Part shown: positions 17,136-26,927 of the stretch, piece after piece | How positions within the stretch are numbered: the stretch's first letter is position 1 | How the letters are laid out: each line of letters begins with the position of its first letter | Assembly (NCBI GenBank): GCA_945881945.1 | Contig: CAMCVO010000003.1 | Span: forward strand, 21,058 to 85,057 | Direction: 5' to 3' | Source: Bifidobacterium breve | GTDB taxonomy: Bacteria > Actinomycetota > Actinomycetes > Nanopelagicales > Nanopelagicaceae | DNA length: 64,000 nucleotides | Position numbers and translations under genes: made by a program | Notes under the pieces: generated by a model | What the model was told of the DNA's origin: nothing | Databases searched by the model: none | What the model saw: the letters and a program-made list of their open reading frames with translations, nothing else

Positions 17136-18359
17136 CTAGTTAACTACTACTAAACCAAAACTCACACCCGAATCAGTGATTACTACAGTTCCAATTTCAT
17201 TGTTTGATGCGATTGCAACTGCTGGGGCGGAGAGTGTGTGAGCGGAGATAACTTCACCCTTCTTACCCAATTCAAGGAGCACTGATGAAGCTGTCTTAGG
17301 TTTCCACGCAGGTACACCTTTAATCGCACCTGATGAGACAAATGTCGCCCAAGTATTCTTGCTTACACTCGCCAAAGCAGATGATCTAGATGGGTACCTG
17401 GTATTCCAAACTGGCTTATTAAGAGCAGAAAATTTGGTTACTGCTGCTTCTTGTTTATTTGAATATAGAACCTGACCTGCCTGCAGCAAACCAGCATCAA
17501 TTGAATTCCAACTTCTAGTTGTATTTTTAAGAGTAGCTCGGGCAACTTGCTGCAACACACCTAAGCTAGAAATTCTTATAGTCAATGCGTCCAATTTACT
17601 TATTGGTTTAACTTTTAACAATGACTCTCCGCTTGCACCAACTGCGGTTAGGCTGCCATCGGCATTCAAAATTGCATCATTTATTTGGGTACTTTTTGAT
17701 CCGATTTTAATTATTGGAGAAAATACACCAGTTTTGGTGGTTGATAAATAGAAGCCTGATGTTGCTGACTTCTCGTATAAGTTGCCAACAATTATTAAAT
17801 TACTAGCTGATATCAGTATTTTTCTAGGAGTAATTATGTTTTGTGAAACATACTCATATGAATTCAATAAATTACCAGTACTGCCTACCTGCCAGAGCTT
17901 AATTCGGTTGAGTGGAGTTATGGCAGGTTGAGTAGGGTCAATCACCACATTATCTGGGTTTAAAACTCTTGTCGGAGATGGTGTTGGAGTTGGCACTATT
18001 TGTGATGAGCTTGCACCAACTACCCAAATACTTCCATCTGCATCAATTGCAGCATTTGTGGCAATTTCATCAGTTAATCCAGGTAATCTTAAATTCCACA
18101 TTGGCGCACCAATTGATGAGTAGCTGGTGATAAATCCATCACTTAAACCGGTAATCGTGCCGCCAAGCCAAGGTGAAGTTGCAGATTCAGTTGTACCTAC
18201 CAGAACGATACTTACTGGGGTAAGTAATACATCACTTATCTGATCAGACTTAGTGTAGTTCAATTCAACTAAGGATTTTGTAATCTTCATCGATGCAGCA
18301 TTAGCTGGTGCCAAGGGAATTAATACAGCAGCAAAAATTAGACTTAAGATTTTTTTCAA
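17136..18359 (-). CDS. Secreted protein with propeller-like repeats, function unknown
   Basis: The 407-residue protein starts with a clear signal peptide (MKKILSLIFAAVLIPLAPANAA, cleavage near residue 21-22). The mature part shows recurring blocks of the type DADGSIWVVGASS / LNADGSLTAVGASG / ASNLIIVGNLYE, which resemble the blades of SBBP/PQQ-like beta-propellers, plus a Pro-Thr-rich linker near PTPTPSPTR (about 122-130). No catalytic motif is evident. The ATG overlaps the proC stop by 4 bases, so a secreted protein is coupled to a proline biosynthesis gene, and it precedes bS22. I do not recognise a specific family. Confidence 0.6.
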   Translation of the reverse strand: MKKILSLIFAAVLIPLAPANAASMKITKSLVELNYTKSDQISDVLLTPVSIVLVGTTESATSPWLGGTITGLSDGFITSYSSIGAPMWNLRLPGLTDEIATNAAIDADGSIWVVGASSSQIVPTPTPSPTRVLNPDNVVIDPTQPAITPLNRIKLWQVGSTGNLLNSYEYVSQNIITPRKILISASNLIIVGNLYEKSATSGFYLSTTKTGVFSPIIKIGSKSTQINDAILNADGSLTAVGASGESLLKVKPISKLDALTIRISSLGVLQQVARATLKNTTRSWNSIDAGLLQAGQVLYSNKQEAAVTKFSALNKPVWNTRYPSRSSALASVSKNTWATFVSSGAIKGVPAWKPKTASSVLLELGKKGEVISAHTLSAPAVAIASNNEIGTVVITDSGVSFGLVVVN

Positions 18360-19168
18360 GCTAGCTCCTGAGCCCGACTTTTAGCAGCACTCATAGCTTT
18401 AAAAATAATATTTTCTAAATTACTAGCAGAAAAAACCTCAAGCGCTGCTGCGGTGGTGCCTTTTGGACTTGTCACATTCTTACGCAATGTGGCCGCATCT
18501 AAATTACTCTCTTTTAACATTGCAGCTGAGCCAGAGATTGTCTCGATTGCTAACTTGGTGGCAATTTCATCTGTTAAACCAAGCTCAACTCCTGCTTTTA
18601 CCATCGCCTCAATAAAATAGAATAAATAAGCAGGGCCAGATCCACTTAACGCAGTTACTGCATCTATTTTGTCCTCTGAAACCACAACTACCTCACCAGT
18701 AGTTGAAAATAACTCAATAGCAATCTTTAAATCATCGCTGCTTGCTTTTGCACCAACTGCAATTGCTGAAATTCCCTTACCAATTTGTGCTGGAGTATTT
18801 GGCATTGCCCTAATAACGGGATTATTTGTCTGTAACTGGTCCTCTATAAATTTGATTGTTTTTCCCGCAGCAATTGAGATAACAAGCGTTTCTGGCTGGA
18901 TTGTCTGCTTTAACTCAGTTAATACATCAGCTAAATCCTGGGGTTTAACTGCAAGAAAAATTACATTACAGCTCTCTGCAATTGTTGAAATTTCTTTCAC
19001 TTTAACCTGGTATTGACTCTTAATTTGCTCTAACTTCTCCGGGCTCTTATCGGCAATACAGATCTGATCACTAGTTATTGATTTCATCAGCAAACTCTTT
19101 ATGATTGATGAGCCCATCACGCCAACGCCAATGAAGCCTAGGCATTTATTTGTAAGTGATGTACTCAT
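18356..19168 (-). CDS. proC: ProC, pyrroline-5-carboxylate reductase
   Basis: Last step of proline synthesis, reducing P5C with NAD(P)H. The 270-residue protein has the N-terminal Rossmann motif GVGVMGSSI (about residues 14-22), the VKPQ segment (about 74-77) and the C-terminal signature ALSGSGPAYLFYFIEAM followed by the SPKGTTAAAL motif (about 239-248). Length is normal. A minus-strand TAGGCT lies 6 nt upstream of the ATG, suggesting a leaderless operon of proC plus the secreted propeller-like gene. Confidence 0.94.
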   Translation of the reverse strand: MSTSLTNKCLGFIGVGVMGSSIIKSLLMKSITSDQICIADKSPEKLEQIKSQYQVKVKEISTIAESCNVIFLAVKPQDLADVLTELKQTIQPETLVISIAAGKTIKFIEDQLQTNNPVIRAMPNTPAQIGKGISAIAVGAKASSDDLKIAIELFSTTGEVVVVSEDKIDAVTALSGSGPAYLFYFIEAMVKAGVELGLTDEIATKLAIETISGSAAMLKESNLDAATLRKNVTSPKGTTAAALEVFSASNLENIIFKAMSAAKSRAQELA

Positions 19169-19174
19169 ACTTCA

Positions 19175-19180
19175 AGCCTA
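19175..19180 (-). promoter_or_regulatory. Putative -10 (TAGGCT) for leaderless proC
   Basis: Minus-strand TAGGCT with a 6-nt spacer (TGAAGT) to the proC ATG at 19168. Confidence 0.5.
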
Positions 19181-19210
19181 CCCAATTAGTCTTTAACCAT
19201 ACTTAACCCT

Positions 19211-19216
19211 TAAACT
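19211..19216 (+). promoter_or_regulatory. Putative -10 (TAAACT) for the Cys-rich gene
   Basis: TAAACT with an 8-nt spacer to the ATG at 19225. An ATG at 19217, directly after the hexamer, is out of frame with the gene and too close to be used by this promoter. Confidence 0.45.
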
Positions 19217-19224
19217 ATGGCGCT

Positions 19225-20085
19225 ATGGCGAGTAAAAGCAGAGACAAATCCAAGCTATCAAAGAATGAGGTTGCTGCTAATTTTGTGCGGGATTGGGTTG
19301 AGTTTGAAAACCCAGCAAATCCTGAGGAAATATTCAAGTGTGATTTAACCTGGCTAACATCGTATTGGCAATGTATTTACGGAAATGGTTGTTGTGGCAT
19401 TGATGCTGACAAACCAGATGCTGGCTGCTGTTCAGATGGGGCTTACTACACTGGGAAAGAGGATGAAAAAAGAGTTTTTGAAGCGGCCAAGAAACTAACT
19501 AGAGCTGATTGGCAATTTTATGATCAAGCTAGACCAAAAAAAGTTGGTGGTAAATTACAAATTACTGAGATTGGATTAGATAAGGATCGCAAGACTAAAA
19601 AAATTAAAGACTCTTGCATATTTTTAAATCGGGTTGGTTATGAAGCGCCTGGATATACCGGATCCTTTGGTTGCGCACTCCACCATTTGGCTCTTAAAGA
19701 GCAGGTGCATTTTGTTGATACCAAACCAGATATTTGTTGGCAATTACCTATTCGCAGATCTTGGGAGACTCGTGAATATGGAGATGAAGAAATTACTGTT
19801 GTGGTAATTGGTGAGTACACCAGAACTGCCTGGGGTGAAGGAGGTGCTGATTTTGATTGGTACTGCACCAGTAACTCTGAGGCCCATGTGGGAAGAGTTC
19901 CGGTATATAAATCAAGTGAGGTTGAGTTAACCAAAATGATGGGTCGAAAAGGGTACGCCGAACTAGTTAAATTATGTGACAGTCGAATGGCTGCGATATC
20001 CGCCACCCGTAAGGCACAAAAAAAGCGTGAACTTCCACTCTTTGTGATTCACCCTGCCACAAAAGCTGTGCAAGAAGGACGATAG
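19225..20085 (+). CDS. Cysteine-rich YkgJ/DUF3109-like protein
   Basis: The 286-residue soluble protein has clustered cysteines C50, C56, C57, C68 and C69, then C131 in DSCIFLNR, C150 with H153/H154 in GCALHH, and C171 in DICWQLP. The order CC cluster, CIFL, GCxLHH, xICW recalls the YkgJ/DUF3109 zinc- or iron-chelating families, but the match is by eye only. The protein could bind an Fe-S cluster or zinc. The gene ends 26 bp before radA but radA has its own apparent promoter. No signal peptide. Function unknown. Confidence 0.65.
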   Translation: MASKSRDKSKLSKNEVAANFVRDWVEFENPANPEEIFKCDLTWLTSYWQCIYGNGCCGIDADKPDAGCCSDGAYYTGKEDEKRVFEAAKKLTRADWQFYDQARPKKVGGKLQITEIGLDKDRKTKKIKDSCIFLNRVGYEAPGYTGSFGCALHHLALKEQVHFVDTKPDICWQLPIRRSWETREYGDEEITVVVIGEYTRTAWGEGGADFDWYCTSNSEAHVGRVPVYKSSEVELTKMMGRKGYAELVKLCDSRMAAISATRKAQKKRELPLFVIHPATKAVQEGR

Positions 20086-20099
20086 TCAGCGCTAGCCAT

Positions 20100-20105
20100 T
20101 AGATT
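20100..20105 (+). promoter_or_regulatory. Putative -10 (TAGATT) for leaderless radA
   Basis: TAGATT with a 6-nt spacer (AACGCC) to the ATG at 20112, inside a 26-bp gap; no Shine-Dalgarno. Confidence 0.5.
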
Positions 20106-20111
20106 AACGCC

Positions 20112-21482
20112 ATGGCAAAATCACCAGCAAAAGATCCATTTCGATGTGTTGAGTGTGGCTGGAGTGCAACTAAATGGGTTGGTAGATGCGGTGAGTGCCA
20201 AGCTTGGGGAACTGTTGAAGAGATCGCAGCTCCAAAAAAACTTTCATTAGTTGCCGGTTCAATAACCTCAGCTGCAAAACCAATTGGTGATGTTGATTTA
20301 GCAAGTGCGAAAGCAAGAAGTAGTGGAGTTGGTGAACTAGATAGAGTTTTAGGTGGTGGGTTGGTACCAGGAGCTGCAATTCTGCTTGCCGGTGAGCCTG
20401 GAGTTGGTAAGTCAACATTACTTTTAACAGTTGCAGCAGAAACTGCCAAACAAGGAATTCTTGCTTTATACATAAGTGGTGAAGAGTCTGCTTCTCAAGT
20501 TAGATTACGGGCAGAGCGGCTCAATGCAATTGATAAAAATTTGTGGCTAGCAGCAGAGTCTGATTTAGGCGCAGTTATTGCCCATATTGATTCAGTTAAA
20601 CCTGAGTTATTAGTAATTGATTCAATTCAAACCATTTCAAGTACCACAGTTGATGGCTCTCCAGGTGGCGTTACTCAAGTTCGTGAGATTGCTGCAGCTT
20701 TAATTAGAATCGCTAAAGAGCGATCAATAACCTTGGTGCTGGTAGGACATGTAACAAAAGATGGCTCTATTGCTGGCCCCCGATTACTTGAACACTTGGT
20801 GGATGTAGTTCTTAACTTTGAAGGAGAGCGTCACTCTCGTCTTAGATTGATAAGAGCAATAAAAAATCGCTTTGGTGCCTCTGATGAGGTTGGGTGTTTT
20901 GATTTAAATGACTCTGGCATCGTTGGATTACCAGATCCAACTGGCTTATTCACATCCCGTCACACCGATCCAGTTCCTGGCACCTGTGTCACAGTTGCAT
21001 TAGAGGGCAGACGAGCCTTGCTTGCTGAGATTCAATCATTAGTTAGTGCGCCAAACTCTGAGGGTAGAGATTGGGGAAACTCAAGACGAGTAACAAGTGG
21101 ATTAGATAACTCACGGACTGCAATGACTTTGGCAGTGTTAGAGCTTCGAGCTGGAATTAAAATCTCAGGTCGAGATGTTTATGTTGCAACTGTTGGTGGC
21201 ATGAAAATTAATGAACCTTCCGCTGATCTTGCAGTGGCGCTCTCGGTTGGATCTGCTGCTAAAGGTTTAGCACTTCCAGCTGATTTGGTCGCAATTGGTG
21301 AGGTTGGGTTAGCTGGTGAAATTAGAAAAGTAACTGGAATTACTCAACGAGTGTCAGAGGCTGCGCGGCTTGGTTTTAAACGAGCAATCGTTCCAGTAGG
21401 TAGTGATTTAAAGATTGCTGGAATTGAGATATTAGAGGCAGCTCGGGTTGAGCAAGCAATTAGTAAGGTGAAGATTAATTAG
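20112..21482 (+). CDS. radA: RadA, DNA repair/recombination ATPase
   Basis: RecA-like branch-migration helicase of 456 residues. It has an N-terminal C4 zinc finger (C12, C15, C26, C29), Walker A GEPGVGKST (94-102), the RadA-specific KNRFG motif (251-255) and a C-terminal Lon-protease-like domain (about 290-456). All hallmark motifs are intact. It converges with clpC, the coding ends overlapping by 8 bases (21475-21482). In many actinobacteria radA is near disA, but no disA follows here because clpC is on the opposite strand. Confidence 0.96.
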   Translation: MAKSPAKDPFRCVECGWSATKWVGRCGECQAWGTVEEIAAPKKLSLVAGSITSAAKPIGDVDLASAKARSSGVGELDRVLGGGLVPGAAILLAGEPGVGKSTLLLTVAAETAKQGILALYISGEESASQVRLRAERLNAIDKNLWLAAESDLGAVIAHIDSVKPELLVIDSIQTISSTTVDGSPGGVTQVREIAAALIRIAKERSITLVLVGHVTKDGSIAGPRLLEHLVDVVLNFEGERHSRLRLIRAIKNRFGASDEVGCFDLNDSGIVGLPDPTGLFTSRHTDPVPGTCVTVALEGRRALLAEIQSLVSAPNSEGRDWGNSRRVTSGLDNSRTAMTLAVLELRAGIKISGRDVYVATVGGMKINEPSADLAVALSVGSAAKGLALPADLVAIGEVGLAGEIRKVTGITQRVSEAARLGFKRAIVPVGSDLKIAGIEILEAARVEQAISKVKIN

Positions 21483-23973
21483 TTGCTTCTGCTAAATCAC
21501 CAGGTGTATCTGGCAACGCAGATCTTGGCGTACCTTTGAAGGTAAAGGTTGCTTCAGGCGTCTCATCTGAAACATCTACCAAAATAATCTCACCCGCCTT
21601 TAAATCACCAAATAGCATCTTCTCAGATAAAACATCTTCAAGCTCTCGCTGGATTGTTCTACGAAGTGGGCGAGCGCCAAGCACTGGGTCATAACCACGC
21701 TTTGCTAGCAATGACTTAGCGCCAGTTGTTAATTCAATTCCCATATCTTTTGCCTTTAATCGTTCATCTAATAGAGCAACCATTAGATCAACAATCTTGA
21801 CAATCTCATTTTCAGTTAACTGATGGAAGACCACAATGTCATCGATACGGTTTAAGAACTCAGGGCGGAAGTGAGTCTTTAACTCATCTCCTACCTTTGC
21901 CTTCATCCGCTCATAACTTCCCTGTGCATCTGCCACATTGGCAAAGCCAAGTGAGAGTGATTTAGAGATATCACGAGTTCCAAGGTTGGTTGTCATAATG
22001 ATTATGGTGTTTTTAAAGTCAACAACTCGACCTTGGGCATCAGTTAGACGACCATCTTCTAGTACCTGAAGCAATGAGTTAAAGATATCTGGGTGTGCTT
22101 TTTCAATCTCATCAAATAACACAACTGAGAATGGACGACGACGCACCTTCTCTGTTAATTGACCACCCTCGTCATAACCAACATAACCAGGAGGGGCACC
22201 AAATAAACGAGAGGCGGTGTGTTTTTCAGAGTACTCAGACATATCTAATTGAATTAATGCATCAGCATCACCCAATAGGAATTGTGCCAAAGTTCTAGAT
22301 AGCTCCGTCTTTCCAACACCAGAAGGGCCGGCAAAGATAAATGATCCACCAGGACGTTTTGGATCTTTAAGTCCAGCGCGAGTTCGTCTAATTGCTTGCG
22401 ACAAAGCTTTAATTGCTTGATCTTGGCCAATCACACGGCGGTGTAATTCATCTTCCATTTTAAGTAGTCGAGCAGTCTCTGCCTCGGTTAATTTAAATAC
22501 TGGAATACCAGTTGCAGTTGAAAGAACCTCAGCAATTAACTCCTCATCAACCTCGGCAACCACATCAAGGTCACCAGCTTTCCAATTCTTCTCTTTATCA
22601 GCTTTTTCAGTGATTAATGATTTCTCTTTATCGCGAAGTGAAGCTGCCTTTTCAAAATCTTGTCCATCAATAGCAGACTCTTTTTCTTTACGAGCAGCTG
22701 CAATCTTGTCATCATATTCACGGATTTCAGGTGGCACAGTCATTCGGCGAATGCGAAGGCGAGAGCCAGCCTCATCAATTAAATCAATTGCCTTATCTGG
22801 TAGATGACGATCTGATACATAACGATCAGCAAGGGTTGCAGCAGAGACTAATGCCCCATCTGAGATAGACACTTTATGGTGGCTTTCATAACGATCCCGA
22901 AGTCCCTTTAAAATCTCAATTGTGTGGGCAACAGTTGGTTCTGCAACCTGAATTGGTTGAAAGCGTCGCTCGAGTGCAGCATCTTTTTCTAAATGCTTGC
23001 GGTACTCATCCAAAGTAGTTGCACCAATTGTCTGTAACTCACCACGGGCAAGCATTGGTTTCAATATTGAAGCTGCATCAATCGCACCCTCGGCAGCTCC
23101 GGCACCGACTAATGTGTGAATCTCGTCAATAAACAAAATAATGTCGCCACGGGTACGAATCTCCTTTAGAACTTTCTTTAACCGCTCTTCAAAATCACCA
23201 CGGTATCTAGAACCTGCAACTAATGCACCAAGATCTAATGAGTAAAGTTGTTTATCCTTAAGTGTTTCTGGAATATCACCTTTGACAATTGCCTGAGCTA
23301 ATCCTTCAACAACTGCTGTCTTTCCAACTCCAGGTTCACCAATTAATACTGGATTATTTTTAGTTCGGCGAGAGAGCACCTGCATTACTCGCTCAATCTC
23401 TTTCTCTCTACCAATTACTGGATCTAACTTTCCTTCTCTTGCTGCTTGGGTAAGGTTTCGACCAAATTGATCTAAAACTAATGATGTTGATGGTTGGCCC
23501 TCTGCTGGTCCACCGGCAGTTACTGCCTCTTTGCCTTGGTAGCCAGATAGCAACTGGATTACTTGTTGGCGAACCCGAGATAAATCTGCACCAAGTTTTA
23601 CAAGAACTTGTGCTGCAACACCTTCGCCTTCACGAATTAAACCTAACAGGATATGTTCGGTACCAATGTAGTTATGGCCTAACTGCAAAGCCTCACGAAG
23701 AGAAAGTTCTAAAACTTTTTTAGCTCGTGGAGTAAACGGAATATGACCAGAAGGTGCTTGTTGTCCTTGGCCAATAATCTCTTCTACTTGGGAGCGAACT
23801 GCCTCTAATGAAATACCAAGAGATTCAAGTCCCTTAGCAGCAACACCTTCGCCTTCATGAATTAAACCTAAAAGGATATGTTCGGTACCAATGTAATTAT
23901 GGTTAAGCATGCGTGCTTCTTCTTGCGCCAGCACAACAACGCGTCTGGCACGATCGGTAAACCGTTCAAACAT
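21475..23973 (-). CDS. clpC: ClpC, AAA+ unfoldase of the Clp protease
   Basis: The 832-residue Hsp100 chaperone feeds substrates to ClpP. It contains two N-terminal Clp-N repeats (both with [13 protein letters not shown]), a first AAA+ module with Walker A GEPGVGKT near residue 211, a UVR-type middle region (about 425-460), a second module with GPSGVGKT near 548, and the C-terminal D2-small domain ending in a short acidic tail. Length is typical for actinobacterial ClpC1. It has a leader with a possible -10 TAGGCT at 24009-24004, unlike the leaderless neighbours. In most actinobacteria lsr2 lies upstream; here a GNAT gene and lysS do. Confidence 0.96.
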   Translation of the reverse strand: MFERFTDRARRVVVLAQEEARMLNHNYIGTEHILLGLIHEGEGVAAKGLESLGISLEAVRSQVEEIIGQGQQAPSGHIPFTPRAKKVLELSLREALQLGHNYIGTEHILLGLIREGEGVAAQVLVKLGADLSRVRQQVIQLLSGYQGKEAVTAGGPAEGQPSTSLVLDQFGRNLTQAAREGKLDPVIGREKEIERVMQVLSRRTKNNPVLIGEPGVGKTAVVEGLAQAIVKGDIPETLKDKQLYSLDLGALVAGSRYRGDFEERLKKVLKEIRTRGDIILFIDEIHTLVGAGAAEGAIDAASILKPMLARGELQTIGATTLDEYRKHLEKDAALERRFQPIQVAEPTVAHTIEILKGLRDRYESHHKVSISDGALVSAATLADRYVSDRHLPDKAIDLIDEAGSRLRIRRMTVPPEIREYDDKIAAARKEKESAIDGQDFEKAASLRDKEKSLITEKADKEKNWKAGDLDVVAEVDEELIAEVLSTATGIPVFKLTEAETARLLKMEDELHRRVIGQDQAIKALSQAIRRTRAGLKDPKRPGGSFIFAGPSGVGKTELSRTLAQFLLGDADALIQLDMSEYSEKHTASRLFGAPPGYVGYDEGGQLTEKVRRRPFSVVLFDEIEKAHPDIFNSLLQVLEDGRLTDAQGRVVDFKNTIIIMTTNLGTRDISKSLSLGFANVADAQGSYERMKAKVGDELKTHFRPEFLNRIDDIVVFHQLTENEIVKIVDLMVALLDERLKAKDMGIELTTGAKSLLAKRGYDPVLGARPLRRTIQRELEDVLSEKMLFGDLKAGEIILVDVSDETPEATFTFKGTPRSALPDTPGDLAEATN

Positions 23974-24003
23974 TGCTCAAACCTTTCTTATCCTGATGTA
24001 AAT

Positions 24004-24045
24004 AGCCTAATACCAAGTTGGGACATTGTGCACTTCGATTAGGCT
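24004..24045. promoter_or_regulatory. 8-bp inverted repeat at the clpC promoter (possible operator)
   Basis: Perfect arms AGCCTAAT (24004-24011) and ATTAGGCT (24038-24045) are separated by 26 nt. The clpC-proximal arm contains a minus-strand TAGGCT that could be the clpC -10. The repeat does not look like the ClgR box known for clp genes in other actinobacteria. Binding by any regulator is inference. Confidence 0.35.
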
Positions 24046-24087
24046 GTGAATAACTCACCCATATGTTGGGCCTGTTATGGCTTTATA

Positions 24088-24103
24088 ACCCCACAATTGG
24101 GGT
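24088..24103 (-). terminator. Short hairpin after the GNAT gene (weak terminator or operator)
   Basis: ACCCCA-caat-TGGGGT is a perfect 6-bp stem with a 4-nt loop, starting 17 nt past the stop of the N-acetyltransferase. No long U-tract follows on the minus strand, so termination would be weak. Confidence 0.35.
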
Positions 24104-24119
24104 GTTTATGCCCGAAAAC

Positions 24120-24620
24120 TTAAAGAATTTTAAGCATTCTGGTATTTCCCAGTGTGTTGGGTTTAACACTCTCTAGATCCAGGAACTCAGCAATACCCTC
24201 ATCATAGGATCGCAGCAGTTGGGTATAAATCTCAGGATCAACTGGTGAGCCTTGTATTTCTTTAAATCCATGAGAGCCAAAAAACTTTGTTTCAAAGGTT
24301 AAGCAAAATACTTTTTTTACCCCAACCTCTTTAGCTTTAATTAAAATACTCTCCAAAATTAAATGTCCTACTCCTTTGCCATGCATTTGATCAACCACTG
24401 CAACTGTTCTAACCTCAGCTATATCCTCCCAAAGCACATGCAATGCGCCACAACCAACTACTTCGCCGTCAACTTCTGCTACTACAAATTCTTGCACGCT
24501 TTCAAATAGAGTTACCGTCTCTTTAGATAGAAGTTTTCGTTCAGCTGCATATGCATCAACAATTGCTCTTATTTTTTTAACATCAGAAGTTTTAGCAGGT
24601 CTAATTACAACAGACATCAT
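24120..24620 (-). CDS. GNAT acetyltransferase, N-acetylglutamate synthase-like (Rv2747 type)
   Basis: The 166-residue protein has the GNAT fold with the acetyl-CoA loop [14 protein letters not shown] (about 79-92) and ends of the type seen in the stand-alone N-acetylglutamate synthase of mycobacteria (Rv2747), including the [13 protein letters not shown] segment. If so, it catalyses the first step of arginine synthesis. The assignment rests on overall resemblance; substrate specificity within GNATs is hard to read. The start (two adjacent ATGs) overlaps the lysS stop by 4 bases. Confidence 0.75.
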   Translation of the reverse strand: MMSVVIRPAKTSDVKKIRAIVDAYAAERKLLSKETVTLFESVQEFVVAEVDGEVVGCGALHVLWEDIAEVRTVAVVDQMHGKGVGHLILESILIKAKEVGVKKVFCLTFETKFFGSHGFKEIQGSPVDPEIYTQLLRSYDEGIAEFLDLESVKPNTLGNTRMLKIL

Positions 24621-26113
24621 TCATCTCCAGCAGTTGGCTTTACTAATGGAAATAAAATGGTCTCCCTGATTCCTAATCCAGTAAGTGCCATCAATAATCT
24701 ATCTACACCCATTCCCATGCCTCCCATTGGCGGCATGCCATGCTCCATTGCTTTTAAGAAATCCTCATCTAATCCCATGGCCTCTAAATCACCAGATGCG
24801 CCAAGTTTTGCTTGTTCAACCAGTCGCTCGCGCTGAATAACTGGATCGATCAACTCTGAGTAACCAGTTGCCAACTCAAAACCTTCAACATAGAGATCCC
24901 ATTTTTCAGCAACTCCAGGTGTGTCACGATGGGCCCTAACCAATGGTGAGGTGTCTATTGGAAAGCCCATTACAAATGTTGGAGCAGTTAATGTTTTTAT
25001 CGCTGTGTGTTCAAAAATCTCTTCAGCAATTTTGCCCTTAATCCATTTTGGGTCAAGTTTTATGCCTAATTTTGTGGCTATTTTCTTAAGCTCATCTATT
25101 GAGCTCTCGCCAGTAACTTTTTCACCAACCGCCTTAGAAATTGCCTCAAAAAGTGAAATTTGATTCCAATCACCACCAAGATCTAACTCCCTACCATCAT
25201 GATGTTTAACTTTGTGAGAACCAAAAACAGCTTTGGCAGCATCTTGTACAAGATTTTTTGTTAACTGCGCCATAGTATGCCAATCACCATATGCCTCATA
25301 TGTTTCAATCATTGCAAACTCTGGTGAGTGAGATGAGTCAGCGCCTTCATTACGGAAGTTTCTATTTATCTCAAATACTTTTTCAAGACCACCAACTACA
25401 CATCGCTTTAAATATAGCTCTGGGGCGATTCGTAAAAATAGATCCATCTCATATGCATTACTAAAGGTTTTAAATGGTCTAGCTGCTGCCCCACCATGCA
25501 TTACCTGCAACATTGGAGTTTCTACCTCTAAAAAATCTCTGCTGCTAAATGTCTGTCGCAGTGATTTCATAACTGCTGGGCGCAATCTGGCATTGCTTCT
25601 TGCCTCTGGTCGAACAATTAAGTCCACATAACGCATTCGGACGCGGCTCTCTTCAGAGAGAGGTTTATGTTCTACCGGTAGTGGCCTTAAAGATTTTGCT
25701 GCCAACATAAATGAATTTGCCAGGATCGATAACTCACCGCGCTTTGATGTAATTACCTCACCGGTAACTGAAACAATGTCACCTAAGTCAATTTCAGATT
25801 TCCAGATCTCAAGTTGAGCGTCGCCAATTTTGTCTAATGAAAACATAGCTTGTAGCTCAGTGCCATCACCTTCACGCAAATTAGCAAAACACAACTTGCC
25901 AGTGTCTCGCTTAAAAATTACACGTCCAGTAACTGATTCAATAATTCCAGTTGCTACATCAATCGGTAGCTCTTTATGTTTATTTCTAATCTCTAATAAA
26001 GAGGTAGTTCGTGGAACAGATACTGGATAAGGCTCACCACCCCGACTTAATATTGCAGCCCGCTTTTCCCGTCGGATCCGCAGTTGTTCGGGTAGATCAT
26101 CCTCATCAGCCAT
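24617..26113 (-). CDS. lysS: LysS, class II lysyl-tRNA synthetase
   Basis: Charges tRNA-Lys. The 498-residue protein has an N-terminal OB-fold anticodon-binding domain (about 55-170) and class II motifs: motif 2 [14 protein letters not shown] near residue 251 and motif 3 [15 protein letters not shown] near the C-terminus. The HGGAA-type segment is also present. Length is standard for bacterial LysRS. It lies 40 bp after coaX, with a possible minus-strand -10 TAAGAT at 26129-26124, so it may be co-transcribed with the preceding cofactor genes, started separately, or both. Confidence 0.96.
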   Translation of the reverse strand: MADEDDLPEQLRIRREKRAAILSRGGEPYPVSVPRTTSLLEIRNKHKELPIDVATGIIESVTGRVIFKRDTGKLCFANLREGDGTELQAMFSLDKIGDAQLEIWKSEIDLGDIVSVTGEVITSKRGELSILANSFMLAAKSLRPLPVEHKPLSEESRVRMRYVDLIVRPEARSNARLRPAVMKSLRQTFSSRDFLEVETPMLQVMHGGAAARPFKTFSNAYEMDLFLRIAPELYLKRCVVGGLEKVFEINRNFRNEGADSSHSPEFAMIETYEAYGDWHTMAQLTKNLVQDAAKAVFGSHKVKHHDGRELDLGGDWNQISLFEAISKAVGEKVTGESSIDELKKIATKLGIKLDPKWIKGKIAEEIFEHTAIKTLTAPTFVMGFPIDTSPLVRAHRDTPGVAEKWDLYVEGFELATGYSELIDPVIQRERLVEQAKLGASGDLEAMGLDEDFLKAMEHGMPPMGGMGMGVDRLLMALTGLGIRETILFPLVKPTAGDE

Positions 26114-26123
26114 GATGTGTTAA

Positions 26124-26129
26124 ATCTTA
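26124..26129 (-). promoter_or_regulatory. Putative -10 (TAAGAT) for lysS
   Basis: Minus-strand TAAGAT with a 10-nt spacer to the lysS ATG, in the 40-bp gap after coaX. The spacer is longer than at most neighbours, so the leader would be zero to a few nucleotides. Confidence 0.4.
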
Positions 26130-26153
26130 GCGGGTGCTGTGCGCAGTTATGAA

Positions 26154-26927
26154 TTAATTTCGCTCATGTACTAAGCGCAATCCGATCAATGTCAGATCTG
26201 GTTCATGAAATTCGATCATCTGACTAATTCCAAGTACCAATGGCGCAAGCCCGCCAGTTGCAATTACGCAGACATCGCCAGAATCTGGATACAAATCAGC
26301 TAGTTCATCAATTATTCGATTGACCAAACCATCTACTTGGCCAGCAAATCCAAATATGGTTCCAGATTGCAAGGCCTCAACAGTATTTTTGCCAATAACA
26401 GATCTTGGTTTTACTAATTCAACTTTACGAAGTTGAGCAGCTCTTGCAGCTAAAGCATCAACTGAGATCTCAATCCCGGGAGCTAGCGCGCCCCCCAAGA
26501 ACTCTCCTTTTGGTGAAACCACATCCAAATTTGTTGATGTTCCAAAATCAACCACAATGGATGGACCATCAGCTCCATAAAGAGTAAATGCTGCCAATGA
26601 GTTAACAATCCGATCAGCGCCAATCTCTTTTGGATTATCTACTAATAGAGGTACACCAGTTTTAACACCTGGCTCAATAATTGTGGTCTTTACATCTTGA
26701 AAGTGGTCATCCAGTAATTTCCTAATCTCTCTAAGTATGGCTGGTACGGTTGAGCAGATCGCTACCCCAGAAATATCAAAACCTGCAACTAGAGCTGAGT
26801 ATTGAAGCCAAAGCTCATCTGCGGTATCCCGAGGATCAGTTTTAACTCGCCATGATTGCTCTAATTTATCTTTGTTAAAAATTCCTAAAACTGTGTTGGT
26901 ATTTCCAACATCTATTGCAAGTAACAT
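26154..26927 (-). CDS. coaX: CoaX, type III pantothenate kinase
   Basis: Phosphorylates pantothenate in CoA synthesis. The 257-residue ASKHA-fold enzyme has the N-terminal phosphate loop AIDVGNTNTVLG (D6 catalytic), the GADRIVN segment (about 102-108) and the second loop VVDFGTSTNLDVV (about 124-136). Type III kinases are insensitive to CoA feedback. Its start abuts the nadC stop (shared base at 26927), linking it to the NAD genes, and panC lies three genes upstream in the same run. Confidence 0.95.
   Translation of the reverse strand: MLLAIDVGNTNTVLGIFNKDKLEQSWRVKTDPRDTADELWLQYSALVAGFDISGVAICSTVPAILREIRKLLDDHFQDVKTTIIEPGVKTGVPLLVDNPKEIGADRIVNSLAAFTLYGADGPSIVVDFGTSTNLDVVSPKGEFLGGALAPGIEISVDALAARAAQLRKVELVKPRSVIGKNTVEALQSGTIFGFAGQVDGLVNRIIDELADLYPDSGDVCVIATGGLAPLVLGISQMIEFHEPDLTLIGLRLVHERN

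Noticed and set aside
20091..20111. Shine-Dalgarno for radA
   Set aside because: No purine-rich match at proper distance; the TAGATT hexamer with 6-nt spacing suggests leaderless translation instead.
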